From a virus, in IMG/VR virus record IMGVR_UViG_3300035035_000128, positions 1-24,300 of that record: a stretch of 24,300 nucleotides of DNA. One strand, 5' to 3'. Position 1 is the stretch's first letter; every line of letters begins with the position of its first letter. Below are positions 14,248-21,276 of the stretch, one piece after another. The notes beneath the pieces were generated by a model, which saw only the letters and a program-made list of their open reading frames with translations, did not search any database and had not been told where the DNA came from. Made by a program: the position numbers and the translations under genes.

Positions 14248-15064
14248 AGTTCATTAGTACAAGTTCTTTACGATCGTGTTGATCTTTCATGTAGTCTCCT
14301 ACACTTCTCATAGTGTATGTCAAATCGTATTCAGATGCAACCCATCCAGTGAATCTGTCACGAATCATTTGTGACGAGTTATATGATACAAGTTGACGAC
14401 AGACGTAATTATCACAAACGTGACTAAACTTATCGTGGTCAAAGCGTTTGTGCATTTCTCCTTTCTTTCCGTACAGGTTGTCTTTGATGTCATAAGGGGG
14501 ATCAAGATAAACAAATGCTTCTTTATTATCATCCAGAAGCATGGTGTAGTCATGTCCTGTGATCTGCCAATTCTGAATCAATGTCTGATAGTATTTTAGT
14601 TTTTCAATACCGCGCATTGAGAAGTTGGAGTCTGATGCTTGGGCACTGAAAGATGAACTTTCAGTAAGACCAGAGAAAGAACACTTATTAGCGACGTAAA
14701 AAGCAATAGCTCTTTCAAGGTGACTTTTCTCTCCGTCATTGATAACCTCCTTTGCTTCTAAAAACAATCCTTTTGCTGACCCCTGATCAGGATATCTACT
14801 CTTAAGTTCTTGTAACTTATATCCCAGTTTGTATCCATCATCCTGTAACGTCTTCCAGAAATTTGTAAGAGGTTCATACAGATCGTTTACCCAAATTCTA
14901 AGTGAAGGGTATTTCTGTGTAATATACAGAGCAACACTACCTCCACCAAGAAAAGGTTCACGATAGATTTTGTAAGAGGAAAGGTCGGGAATAAATCTTG
15001 ATAGAGATTTTACTGCACGACTCTTGCCACCAGGATAACGAAGAGGGGTTTTCAGGGATGCCAT
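14237..15064 (-). CDS. dam: DNA adenine methyltransferase (Dam, D12 class)
   Basis: This 275-residue alpha-class enzyme has LRYPGGKSRAV near residue 8, motif I FLGGGSVA at 38-45, WVNDLYEPL at 58-66 and catalytic DPPYD at 188-192, the layout of T4 Dam and EcoDam. Such enzymes methylate adenine N6, usually in GATC; the target here is not proven by sequence. The length matches the family (about 260-280 aa). It lies in an accessory block inserted between gp44 and gp62, next to an HNH endonuclease gene. The ATG at 15064 follows the stop of a tiny membrane-peptide frame by one base. It is a different class from the methylase at the left edge. Confidence 0.94.
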   Translation of the reverse strand: MASLKTPLRYPGGKSRAVKSLSRFIPDLSSYKIYREPFLGGGSVALYITQKYPSLRIWVNDLYEPLTNFWKTLQDDGYKLGYKLQELKSRYPDQGSAKGLFLEAKEVINDGEKSHLERAIAFYVANKCSFSGLTESSSFSAQASDSNFSMRGIEKLKYYQTLIQNWQITGHDYTMLLDDNKEAFVYLDPPYDIKDNLYGKKGEMHKRFDHDKFSHVCDNYVCRQLVSYNSSQMIRDRFTGWVASEYDLTYTMRSVGDYMKDQHDRKELVLMNYDL

Positions 15065-15065
15065 A

Positions 15066-15140
15066 TTAATGGGGATCGTAGTATCTGATAAGTGCTCCTG
15101 CCGCAGCGATAAGCACGATAATAATAATTAAAGTAATCAA
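15066..15140 (-). CDS. Possible 24-aa membrane microprotein
   Basis: A TTG directly after the TAA of the upstream gene opens a 24-codon frame, which reads LITLIIIIVLIAAAGALIRYYDPH and stops one base before the dam ATG. The product would be one hydrophobic span with a short polar end. The perfect fit into the 77-base gap is the main support; the start codon is weak and no ribosome binding site is seen. Confidence 0.4.
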   Translation of the reverse strand: MITLIIIIVLIAAAGALIRYYDPH

Positions 15141-15338
15141 TTAAATTAGTCCTTTATAATCTGGATATACTTTATCTTTGTCAAGAAGTACACCATCTAC
15201 AGATCTCAGCAATCGGTTTACTGAGTCTGACATAATACGATAACCTGTGCCAACATACAGTTGACCGATAAACACACTAATGGTCATAGCACTCCAGAAG
15301 TAATAATAGATTCTGGATTTCATTTGACGCTTACTCAT
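15141..15338 (-). CDS. Small membrane protein, 65 aa
   Basis: This 65-residue protein starts with a basic segment (MSKRQMKSRIYYYFWSAM), passes through one moderately hydrophobic span (about 11-33, FWSAMTISVFIGQLYVGTG) and ends with a charged soluble tail (LLDKDKVYPDYKGLI). I recall similar short proteins from T4-like cyanophages without known function. The start overlaps the HNH endonuclease stop by four bases. The positive N-terminus suggests N-in orientation. Confidence 0.65.
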   Translation of the reverse strand: MSKRQMKSRIYYYFWSAMTISVFIGQLYVGTGYRIMSDSVNRLLRSVDGVLLDKDKVYPDYKGLI

Positions 15339-15916
15339 TTTAATAAGTCCTCAAGTGGGGATGAATTTTTATCTTCTTCAATTATACCATACTTTCTCTT
15401 TTTTCGGTGATGTGAATTCTCTAGAGAAGTACACCAACGAAGATTATCTATACTATTGTTTAGAGGATTGTCATCCCAGTGATCTACGACAACAGTATCT
15501 TTTACAAATTGTTTCCACGCTTGAGGGATTAAAGGTTTCCCTACCATGTCAGGTGTGATAACAGCATTCCAAGTATCTGCCAATTCCTCTGGTGGATATT
15601 CATCAATAGGTCTGAACGTATTCATCATTGCTCTATGAGCACGAATAGTCATAACCTCCCATGAGGTATCTTCCAAACCGTAAGTAGAAAAACTATAGTC
15701 CTCAAAGTAACCAGTTGGAATAGTGAGGTTGTATTTAACTGATGTCTTTCTTACTTCTCCACTAGCAAACCTAGCAACTTCGTATTGTGGTTTTAGAAAT
15801 TTGTTTGTCTTGTCGCTCCACAGTTCACCTTTAATATTAAACTGGTAACCTGGTACTTCTTTGTCCCTCCAGATAACAGGACGGAGGGTTTCATTGCCGA
15901 ATAGATCTACGCTCAT
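15335..15916 (-). CDS. HNH endonuclease (homing-type)
   Basis: This 193-residue protein has an HNH nuclease core at 143-170: VVDHWDDNPLNNSIDNLRW, with the D-H pair at 145-146 and the asparagines at 150, 153, 154 and 158 placed as in homing-type enzymes, then SLENSHHRKK. The N-terminal part (YQFNIKGELWSDKTNKFLKPQ, about 24-44) resembles the NUMOD-like beta segments often fused to HNH nucleases. Such genes spread by cutting unoccupied sites in related phages. It is free-standing, joined to both neighbours by four-base overlaps, and lies between gp44 and gp62, a likely insertion point. The target site cannot be read from this sequence. Confidence 0.88.
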   Translation of the reverse strand: MSVDLFGNETLRPVIWRDKEVPGYQFNIKGELWSDKTNKFLKPQYEVARFASGEVRKTSVKYNLTIPTGYFEDYSFSTYGLEDTSWEVMTIRAHRAMMNTFRPIDEYPPEELADTWNAVITPDMVGKPLIPQAWKQFVKDTVVVDHWDDNPLNNSIDNLRWCTSLENSHHRKKRKYGIIEEDKNSSPLEDLLK

Positions 15917-16206
15917 AGGATTAATTTTTTATCTTCAGGTAATGTCAGGTTGCTACCAAACATTGAATTGTATTTTTCTTGGATTCTAGGATGTACCTCT
16001 GCCATGTAAACAACATGTTTCATGTCAAGAGTAATTTCAGGATGGTCTGGATCAATAACGCTTGCCCATTGCATGAATCCAAACTGCTGACCCTGTGGCA
16101 AAACTACCAATGCATTTTTTACAGTTACAAGACCACCGCTAAAGTCAATAACGTCAGCAATAATCTCCTCCCCAGTAATAATTCTGAGTAGTTTTAAGTC
16201 AATCAT
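15913..16206 (-). CDS. Small Sm-like-fold protein, paralogue C
   Basis: This 97-residue protein begins MIDLKLLRIITGEEIIADVID, the same strand-turn-strand as the two proteins just before gp43 (7964-8203 and 8178-8579), and contains VVYMAEVHPRIQEKYNSM near the end, matching their terminal segment. The middle differs (FMQWASVIDP). It therefore forms a third member of one small family. It overlaps the gp44 stop by four bases and the HNH start by four bases. An RNA-binding or scaffold role is a guess from the Sm-like fold. Confidence 0.8.
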   Translation of the reverse strand: MIDLKLLRIITGEEIIADVIDFSGGLVTVKNALVVLPQGQQFGFMQWASVIDPDHPEITLDMKHVVYMAEVHPRIQEKYNSMFGSNLTLPEDKKLIL

Positions 16207-17147
16207 TTGAATTCACACTCCATCATAATTTGTGTAAGACTTGCCAGAAGATTAATCTCCTGATCAGCAACAAACGCTGCTTTGTATTGATAGTCTGCAA
16301 TGATAAGAACCATAGCAGCAATAGATTGGGATACTAGTTTTGGATATAGGGCATCGTATATCTTACGATACAACGAAGTTACATCGTTGTCAATATTCTG
16401 CGTTACCCACTTCTTAACCTTAGTAAAGTTTTTATGTTTCAATGCATCTAGAAGTTCATCAACCGATGCATCGGAGATGACAGATAGAATGCCTGTATCA
16501 ATCTTACCAGTTGCAGAATATTTTTGCAACTCATTCAAACAGCGTCTCCAATCAGGGAAGAACTTTTGAATAAGTTCAGCAATGACTTTCATTTCAAACT
16601 CAACATTCTCGTAACCAAGAATCTGATTGATACGTTTGAAGAACTGTCCTGCTAGTTGCTGTTTATCTTTACCGCTTACTCCGAAGTCAACGACTGCACA
16701 CCGCGAGTGCAGAGGTTCAATAATTCGGTTCTTGTAATTGCAGGTGAAGATAAAACGACAGTTTTTCTGGAACTCTTCAATGCTTGCGCGGAGAAGGAGT
16801 TGTACATCATTAGTCGTGTTATCCGCCTCATCAATGATAAGAACCTTGTGCTTGCTAGTAGAAGTAAGAGAGACAGTAGAAGCAAACGATTTTGCTTGAT
16901 TGCGAACAGTGTCAAGAAATCTGCCTTCGTCTGACCCATTGATAACATAATAGTCTGCTCCAAGTTCTTCACACAATGCTTTTGCTACAGTGGTCTTTCC
17001 AATACCTGGTGGACCTGACAACAAAAGGTTTGGGATTTCACCATTGTCAAGGAAGGATTGAAAGTTAGTCTTGACATTATCAGTCAGAATACAATCATCA
17101 ATTTTGCGGGGGCGATACTTCTCTACCCACAGGAAATCATTTGCCAT
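16203..17147 (-). CDS. 44: Clamp loader ATPase gp44
   Basis: This 314-residue AAA+ protein starts MANDFLWVEKYRP at 17147; an upstream in-frame ATG at 17168 would lie deeper in the previous gene, so I prefer the internal start. Walker A is SGPPGIGKTT at 44-53, Walker B LIIDEAD at 103-109 and the SRC arginine-finger motif at 148-150, all intact. It forms a 4:1 complex with gp62 and opens the gp45 ring using ATP. Length is close to T4 gp44 (319 aa). Its order (45, oxygenase, 44, accessory block, 62, regA) keeps the T4 order but with insertions. In T4 its translation is repressed by RegA. Confidence 0.95.
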   Translation of the reverse strand: MANDFLWVEKYRPRKIDDCILTDNVKTNFQSFLDNGEIPNLLLSGPPGIGKTTVAKALCEELGADYYVINGSDEGRFLDTVRNQAKSFASTVSLTSTSKHKVLIIDEADNTTNDVQLLLRASIEEFQKNCRFIFTCNYKNRIIEPLHSRCAVVDFGVSGKDKQQLAGQFFKRINQILGYENVEFEMKVIAELIQKFFPDWRRCLNELQKYSATGKIDTGILSVISDASVDELLDALKHKNFTKVKKWVTQNIDNDVTSLYRKIYDALYPKLVSQSIAAMVLIIADYQYKAAFVADQEINLLASLTQIMMECEFK

Positions 17148-17670
17148 CTTCAATAAATTTGGAGTCAATAGTGTGGATGTTATAGTTCACACTGATAATA
17201 GTTTTCCTCGTATCTCCTTTGATAGGAGGTGAACGATGTGGAAAGTGTGCAGGAAATACTACAATATCCCCTTCTTGTGCCTCTGGAGTATAACGCTCCT
17301 TCACATGGGGTATCCAGAATTCAGTTACATGTGGTTCTGGCATCTCCAAATAGTATACCATACTAAAATTAGAAAGTCCATGAGCATGCCACCCATGGGT
17401 ATCTGATTCATAGTATTGCTGATACCATCCATTATACAAGGAGAAATCTCCTAGTGCATAACGTTCATGTAGTTCATGATAAAACTCGGTTAGATTTGAA
17501 TGAAACAATGTAAGATAATGTTTCTCATGCAAATCTAACCCTTCATAATAATCAGTCTTTGCAATCTGGTCTTTACCTTTAACATATTCTTTGCCCTTAG
17601 AATGCTCAATACTTTTCAGTAAAGCACCCTTTATTTCATTGTGAAGAGCAAATCTATGTGTCCAGATCAT
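17137..17670 (-). CDS. 2OG-Fe(II) oxygenase, HxH-type iron site
   Basis: This 177-residue protein has the iron-binding and 2-oxoglutarate motifs of the dioxygenase family: HGWHAHG with His95 and His97, a distal His145 in FPAHFPHRSPP, and Arg155 in GDTRKTIISVNYNI. The first pair is His-x-His rather than the usual His-x-Asp, a variant seen in some family members annotated as putative 2OG-Fe(II) oxygenases. It sits between the clamp gp45 and clamp loader gp44, with short overlaps. It is not a close relative of the oxygenase at 3881-4486. Its substrate is unknown; modification of a replication protein, host protein or nucleic acid are all open. Confidence 0.85.
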   Translation of the reverse strand: MIWTHRFALHNEIKGALLKSIEHSKGKEYVKGKDQIAKTDYYEGLDLHEKHYLTLFHSNLTEFYHELHERYALGDFSLYNGWYQQYYESDTHGWHAHGLSNFSMVYYLEMPEPHVTEFWIPHVKERYTPEAQEGDIVVFPAHFPHRSPPIKGDTRKTIISVNYNIHTIDSKFIEDGK

Positions 17671-18326
17671 GCGTTTGGTTCCAATGCAATCCAGTAACGT
17701 ACGTTTTCTCCTTCAAAGAATGCTACGTTATGCTTACTCACTGTGACTTTATAATCACAAAGGAGAAGTTTCAAGTTCTCAATCTTAAAGCAATAGCAGA
17801 AGTCATCTTTACACTCACCAACTTCCATTGAGAAAGTGTTGGAGGTTTCATTCTTCTTATCGGTAACACACAGTTTCAGCATACCATTCTCACCATACAG
17901 GCACAGGTCAGGAACCTGATATACTGCTGCTGCACGTTGAAGTGACTGAAGTGTTCCTGCTTCAAGAGTAAATTGTACATCCTCAGAAGGCATCTGCAGT
18001 TCTTTATCAGGAGGTTGTACGATCACATCAGGATCAGCATAGAAGAAACGAGTCTTAGAACGACCACTACTATCACTCACAGCAAGATACTGAGAATTAC
18101 TAGTATCAAACTGAGGTTGATCAAACAGACTCAAACAACCTAGGAATGAAGACAGATCGTAGATTGAAATCTGACTATCAAAAGACTCTTGGATCTCAGC
18201 AGTGCTCATAATATTTTTATTGACACTGATAGTGCTGAGTTTACTACCAGGTTTAATAACAATAGACTTATTGATACTGCTGAAGTTCTTCAGAATGTCA
18301 ATAGTCTCTTTAGAAATAACGGTCAT
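17667..18326 (-). CDS. 45: Sliding clamp gp45
   Basis: This 219-residue protein occupies the clamp position just before the clamp loader and has features of the T4-type clamp: MTVISKETIDILKNFSSINKSIVIKPG at the start, an ISIYDLSSFLGCLSLF segment, and alternating beta strands to the end (T4 gp45 is 228 aa). It forms a trimeric ring that holds gp43 on DNA and also activates late transcription. The start overlaps the upstream DUF3310-like gene by four bases, and its end overlaps the oxygenase start by four. No motif is missing as far as this family can be judged by eye. Confidence 0.9.
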   Translation of the reverse strand: MTVISKETIDILKNFSSINKSIVIKPGSKLSTISVNKNIMSTAEIQESFDSQISIYDLSSFLGCLSLFDQPQFDTSNSQYLAVSDSSGRSKTRFFYADPDVIVQPPDKELQMPSEDVQFTLEAGTLQSLQRAAAVYQVPDLCLYGENGMLKLCVTDKKNETSNTFSMEVGECKDDFCYCFKIENLKLLLCDYKVTVSKHNVAFFEGENVRYWIALEPNA

Positions 18327-18601
18327 CGGTTAGGGTAATCTTCGCGGTTGTTAGATTGGTCGCTGAAATGAAGGAGCAGCAAACCATAGTGTAAAATCTT
18401 AATGATGTCACGTCGGGCAGTTCCCTTCTTATCGTAGCGAGAAGCATATTTGAGAATGTTGCTTCTACAAAATGCTTCTGCATCGCCACAGGCATCAATC
18501 AGATCTAGCGTCTGAATTTTATCAGTTGCATAGTGCTGATTGTATGTACCTGCAATGTAGTCACGAAGTTCCTTCAGAAGGGCATCTTCATTATACTTCA
18601 T
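18323..18601 (-). CDS. DUF3310-like protein
   Basis: This 92-residue protein starts MKYNEDALLKELRD at 18601, overlapping the end of the CobS-like gene by 11 bases; a longer frame to 18658 would overlap it by 68 bases and adds a low-complexity Lys/Ile-rich stretch, so I reject it. The central DACGDAEAFCRSNILKYASRYDKKG and DIIKILHYGLLLLHF match the phage family DUF3310, small helical proteins of unknown role often placed among nucleotide and replication genes. It sits between the CobS-like ATPase and the clamp gp45. Confidence 0.8.
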   Translation of the reverse strand: MKYNEDALLKELRDYIAGTYNQHYATDKIQTLDLIDACGDAEAFCRSNILKYASRYDKKGTARRDIIKILHYGLLLLHFSDQSNNREDYPNR

Positions 18602-19676
18602 TATCAAAATTAGAATTCTCTTCTTGATTAGTATAATCCATTTCTTCTCCTGCGTCAACCTTTGTGTACAAATCTAGGAAAGAATTTTTAGTATCGTCAT
18701 CAAAACGATTGACACAACTGGTAACTGCCTTCAAACGATCACCAAAGATCTTGTATGCCTGAGCAATATGAACCAAGCGACGAGTAGTAACGATCTCGTC
18801 TACACCACCATCGTAGAATGTTTTACGGATAGCGTTTGCCCACTTGACTAGGTTATCTGCGAACTCTGTATCGCAACCTACATTGCTGAGGATCTTCTGC
18901 TCAATCTTAGCAGTTGGATAGGATTGCTCAAAAGTGATGGGGAAACGCTCCAAGAACGCTTCGTTGAGTACGTTGGTGCCGATAAAACGTCCATCATCAG
19001 AACCCTTGCCTTTCGTGTTGGCAGTAGCAATAACCGTGAACCCTTCAGTAGGACGGACGTAACGACCGATCTTCTTGAGGAATACACCCTTGCCTTCAAG
19101 TACACTCTGAAGACAAAGAATCTTGTTAGAAGCCAAGTCCAACTCATCAAGGAGAAGAACAGCACCTCGCTCAAGAGCCTCAATGACAGGACCATTATGC
19201 CAAACAGTATCACCATTGACCAAACGGAAACCTCCGAGCAAATCGTCTTCATCAGTTTCAATAGTAATGTTGACACGAATCAGTTCGCGTCCTGCTTTCG
19301 CACATGCTTGCTCAACTGAGAGAGTCTTACCATTTCCAGATAGTCCAGTGATAAACGTTGGATAGAATACTTTAGATTTAATTACTTTATGGAGATCGTT
19401 GAAGTTACCGAAAGGTACATAGGTTTTATCTGTTGCAGGCACCATGCTCACAGTATGAGTTGCAGCAGGTGCTTCATATGCTTGCTCCAATTCTTGAACA
19501 CTAAGGTTCCACTTTCCACGACCTGCTTTATATGCATTCAAACGAGCGCATGCAGTACGATAAGAAAGACCCATCTTACGAGCAACAATCTTTACTTCGT
19601 TAGCGGTTACCTCTTCTCCAAATTTCTTGGTAAGAGCGTTGACAAGTTTTTCAGTTGTTACTGGTGAAGATGGCAT
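18591..19676 (-). CDS. cobS: CobS-like AAA+ ATPase (MoxR group)
   Basis: This 361-residue AAA+ protein has an N-terminal helical part (about 1-70), then Walker A GLSGNGKT at 111-118, a DEDDLLGGF loop at 142-150, Walker B VLLLDELD at 173-180, sensor 1 ATAN at 217-220 and FLERF at 241-245. It is the protein usually annotated in cyanophages as CobS, the ATPase subunit of aerobic cobaltochelatase in the last metal-insertion step of B12. CobS belongs to the MoxR AAA group, which works with VWA proteins; one lies at 21273-23516 in this window. It has its own promoter (19703-19745) almost identical to that of the VWA gene. The cobalamin role is not shown by the sequence, and the large chelatase subunit CobN is absent. 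Confidence 0.93.
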   Translation of the reverse strand: MPSSPVTTEKLVNALTKKFGEEVTANEVKIVARKMGLSYRTACARLNAYKAGRGKWNLSVQELEQAYEAPAATHTVSMVPATDKTYVPFGNFNDLHKVIKSKVFYPTFITGLSGNGKTLSVEQACAKAGRELIRVNITIETDEDDLLGGFRLVNGDTVWHNGPVIEALERGAVLLLDELDLASNKILCLQSVLEGKGVFLKKIGRYVRPTEGFTVIATANTKGKGSDDGRFIGTNVLNEAFLERFPITFEQSYPTAKIEQKILSNVGCDTEFADNLVKWANAIRKTFYDGGVDEIVTTRRLVHIAQAYKIFGDRLKAVTSCVNRFDDDTKNSFLDLYTKVDAGEEMDYTNQEENSNFDNEV

Positions 19677-19702
19677 TGGATTTCCTGTTTGTTTATATAA
19701 TT

Positions 19703-19745
19703 ATTATAGCAGGAAATCTATGTAGGTGCAATAGGGGTGTGACAG
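19703..19745 (-). promoter_or_regulatory. Promoter of the CobS-like gene with CTGTCACAC upstream motif
   Basis: On the minus strand TATAAT (19703-19708) and TTGCAC (19726-19731) are 17 bases apart. CTGTCACAC lies at 19737-19745, 28 bases upstream of the -10 box. The -10 box is followed by AATTATATAAACA. The same arrangement precedes the VWA gene at 23540-23581. A GACAGT/ACTGTC inverted repeat (19741-19758) overlaps the upstream motif and abuts the stop of the glutaredoxin-like gene. Confidence 0.8.
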
Positions 19746-19758
19746 TTATTCTACTGTC
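19741..19758. repeat. GACAGT/ACTGTC inverted repeat
   Basis: Six-base arms are separated by six bases, just after the stop of the glutaredoxin-like gene and overlapping the CTGTCACAC promoter motif. There is no T run on either side, so it is a weak terminator candidate; an operator or attenuating hairpin is equally possible. Confidence 0.4.
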
Positions 19759-19998
19759 TCAAACGAACATACCTTTCTCTTTACAGTAGTTCAGAGTTTC
19801 TTTTAGATCGCCGATATGTTTTGCCCCGATTGACACTTGAGGGTATGGTGTACCTTTTCCAAACTCTGCTTCAAATGCACGTTGAGTAAAGTGTTGATTG
19901 AGTTTGTATTCCAGAAATTCGCCACCTAGTGACTTAAGTAATGATGCAACTCGTTCACACTCCTGACTTCCGTTGCTGTAAATTACTGCTGTGTACAT
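19759..19998 (-). CDS. Glutaredoxin-like protein with unusual active site
   Basis: This 79-residue protein starts MYTAVIYSNGSQECERV at 19998, preceded by GAGGAG; an upstream frame to 20046 lacks a ribosome binding site. It has a thioredoxin-fold outline: strand, active-site loop, EYKLNQHFTQRAFEAEFG, the cis-proline motif TPYPQVSIG and HIGDLKETL, as in small phage glutaredoxins. The usual Cys-x-x-Cys is replaced by Ser-Gln-Glu-Cys, so only one cysteine remains. This would prevent ordinary dithiol reduction and suggests a monothiol or a binding role. It lies close downstream of plastocyanin, separated only by a coiled-coil gene. Confidence 0.82.
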   Translation of the reverse strand: MYTAVIYSNGSQECERVASLLKSLGGEFLEYKLNQHFTQRAFEAEFGKGTPYPQVSIGAKHIGDLKETLNYCKEKGMFV

Positions 19999-20233
19999 CT
20001 GCTCCTCGTGGTAAGTGATCCTTGAACTTATCATGATTACCGTCACCAGGCATTTTACCGTACGCTACATACTGGATTGCCTGCATTGACCCTTCCAATC
20101 TTTTTAGGTCATTTTGATTCTTTACATACTCATCGTATGCACTTTGTAACTCTTGATTCCTACTAGAAAGTTGCATTGTACGATTTGTAAATCGCTGAAT
20201 CAACTGTTCGTAAGATTCTACTTGTTTATTCAA
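19955..20233 (-). CDS. Small coiled-coil protein, start uncertain
   Basis: The likely start is a TTG at 20233, overlapping the plastocyanin stop by 8 bases, giving 92 residues; a longer frame to 20275 would run inside plastocyanin. Residues from about 5 to 50 (KQVESYEQLIQRFTNRTMQLSSRNQELQ in two pieces) form a probable amphipathic coiled coil, followed by a low-complexity Gly/His/Asp/Lys region. The C-terminal end overlaps the start of the glutaredoxin-like gene by 44 bases. I do not recognise the family. Confidence 0.55.
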   Translation of the reverse strand: MNKQVESYEQLIQRFTNRTMQLSSRNQELQSAYDEYVKNQNDLKRLEGSMQAIQYVAYGKMPGDGNHDKFKDHLPRGADVHSSNLQQRKSGV

Positions 20234-20549
20234 CGTGTACAACCCCCACCATACCTGCACCTTGATGAGGACCACAATAGAATTCGTAGTCTCCTACCTC
20301 AGGGAATTGAACATCAAACTCTTCACCAGGCATCATAGCAAGTGCATCATGTGAGAGTTCGTCATGACCATCAACAATAACATTGTGTGGTGGTAGCATG
20401 TTATTTACAAAGTGAACGGAGTCACCTGCGCTAATAGTAATTTCAGATGGTTCAAATACAAGATTACCATCGTAACCCATTTGAACATCAACTGCCCATG
20501 CGGGAGCAGCGAGAAATAGTGTTGCTAAAAAAGTAAATAAAAATTTCAT
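20226..20549 (-). CDS. petE: Plastocyanin
   Basis: This 107-residue precursor starts at 20549 in the TAATG overlap with the previous stop; a longer frame adds six residues before the signal peptide. A signal peptide (MKFLFTFLATLFLAAPAWA, about 19 residues) would direct it to the thylakoid lumen. All four copper ligands of type 1 copper proteins are present: His55 (PPHNV), Cys92, His95 and Met100 in YCGPHQGAGM. Plastocyanin carries electrons from cytochrome b6f to photosystem I. It is a known cyanophage auxiliary gene and here is transcribed with small unknown genes and the VWA protein. The protein is of normal length, with no lost motif. Confidence 0.95.
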   Translation of the reverse strand: MKFLFTFLATLFLAAPAWAVDVQMGYDGNLVFEPSEITISAGDSVHFVNNMLPPHNVIVDGHDELSHDALAMMPGEEFDVQFPEVGDYEFYCGPHQGAGMVGVVHVE

Positions 20550-20863
20550 TAGTCTCTTTGTCTCCAATCGTCTGGTTTGTCTCTATTAAACCATTCATTA
20601 ATATCGTCAGCACCATCAAATCTTGTTTTATGTTTGGATGGGTCAGGGTCTCCGAGTCCCATCCTATTCAGAAAATCATCAGTGCTGCCCTCCTGAATAT
20701 CTTGAGATGCTTGCCGACGTGCTTGACGCAACCATTCGCGAGCAGTGGTATTTGCTTTGGACATTTTTTCTGCCCAAATCATGTCATCCAGAGGAACTTC
20801 TTTTTTGTTTGCGATTTTCTTACAGATACCTTCTAGTCTAAGACGATATGCAGTAGATAGCAT
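20549..20863 (-). CDS. Small soluble protein, 104 aa, unknown
   Basis: This 104-residue protein is charged and mainly helical: MLSTAYRLRLEGICKKIANKKE, then KMSKANTTAREWLRQARRQASQ and a C-terminal GLGDPDPSKHKTRFDG turn and WFNRDKPDDW end. It resembles hypothetical proteins I recall from T4-like cyanophages, but no function is known to me. The stop overlaps the plastocyanin start by one base, and the start lies one base after the upstream stop. No membrane or signal sequence. Confidence 0.75.
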   Translation of the reverse strand: MLSTAYRLRLEGICKKIANKKEVPLDDMIWAEKMSKANTTAREWLRQARRQASQDIQEGSTDDFLNRMGLGDPDPSKHKTRFDGADDINEWFNRDKPDDWRQRD

Positions 20864-20864
20864 T

Positions 20865-21062
20865 TTATTCTTGAGATAGTTTATCAGTCAATTTCGCAAT
20901 CTTATCATATTCTGCTATAGCAGAAGATGCTTTTGCGTTCAGTATGTCTAGAATATCTTCATAGATGATACTGATGTCAACATCATCCTCAAGATAAGTT
21001 TCTAGTGCCTCTTTTAGATATCTCTTACGAGTCCATTGAGGTGAGTATGGTTTGTAATCCAT
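20865..21062 (-). CDS. Small acidic protein, 65 aa, unknown
   Basis: This 65-residue protein starts MDYKPYSPQWTRKRYLKEALETYLEDD and continues with helical, acidic sequence ending DKLSQE. It has no cysteines, membrane segment or known motif. It sits in the VWA-plastocyanin transcription unit, 13 bases after the upstream stop. The function is unknown. Confidence 0.7.
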   Translation of the reverse strand: MDYKPYSPQWTRKRYLKEALETYLEDDVDISIIYEDILDILNAKASSAIAEYDKIAKLTDKLSQE

Positions 21063-21075
21063 GACAATAGTGTGT

Positions 21076-21276
21076 TTACTTTAGAGAGTCAGTCGCAATT
21101 GAATGCTGATCTGATCCTCCGCTCTGTGTGGGTATAGGATACCCTACCATAAAAGCATTCTTAAATGCTTTTCGGAAATTCATACATGCTTGCATTTGAG
21201 TAGCAGCAAAGACATGACCCTTAATGTGTCTGTCTTCGCCTTTATAATAATACTCAAAGTCCCATCGTGTGTTCAT
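21076..21276 (-). CDS. Small protein, 66 aa, unknown
   Basis: This 66-residue protein begins MNTRWDFEYYYKGEDRHIKGHV and has an AATQMQACMNFRKAF helix and a disordered end. The beta-then-helix start resembles small single-domain phage proteins of unknown role. Its start overlaps the VWA gene stop by four bases (ATGA), so it is probably coupled to that gene. No family recognised. Confidence 0.68.
   Translation of the reverse strand: MNTRWDFEYYYKGEDRHIKGHVFAATQMQACMNFRKAFKNAFMVGYPIPTQSGGSDQHSIATDSLK

Noticed and set aside
15335-15916. HNH gene as part of a group I intron in gp44 or gp62
   Set aside because: Both clamp loader genes are uninterrupted and the HNH gene is free-standing between other genes, so there is no sign of an intron.
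18602-18658. Longer start for the DUF3310-like protein
   Set aside because: It adds a Lys/Ile-rich stretch read out of frame from the end of the CobS-like gene.
18878-19319. Long frames on both strands within the CobS-like gene
   Set aside because: They are shadows of the gene in other frames, with no ribosome binding sites and atypical composition.
19741-19758. Inverted repeat read as a terminator for the glutaredoxin-like gene
   Set aside because: Stem is only six base pairs and no T run follows on the minus strand; kept as a repeat rather than a terminator.
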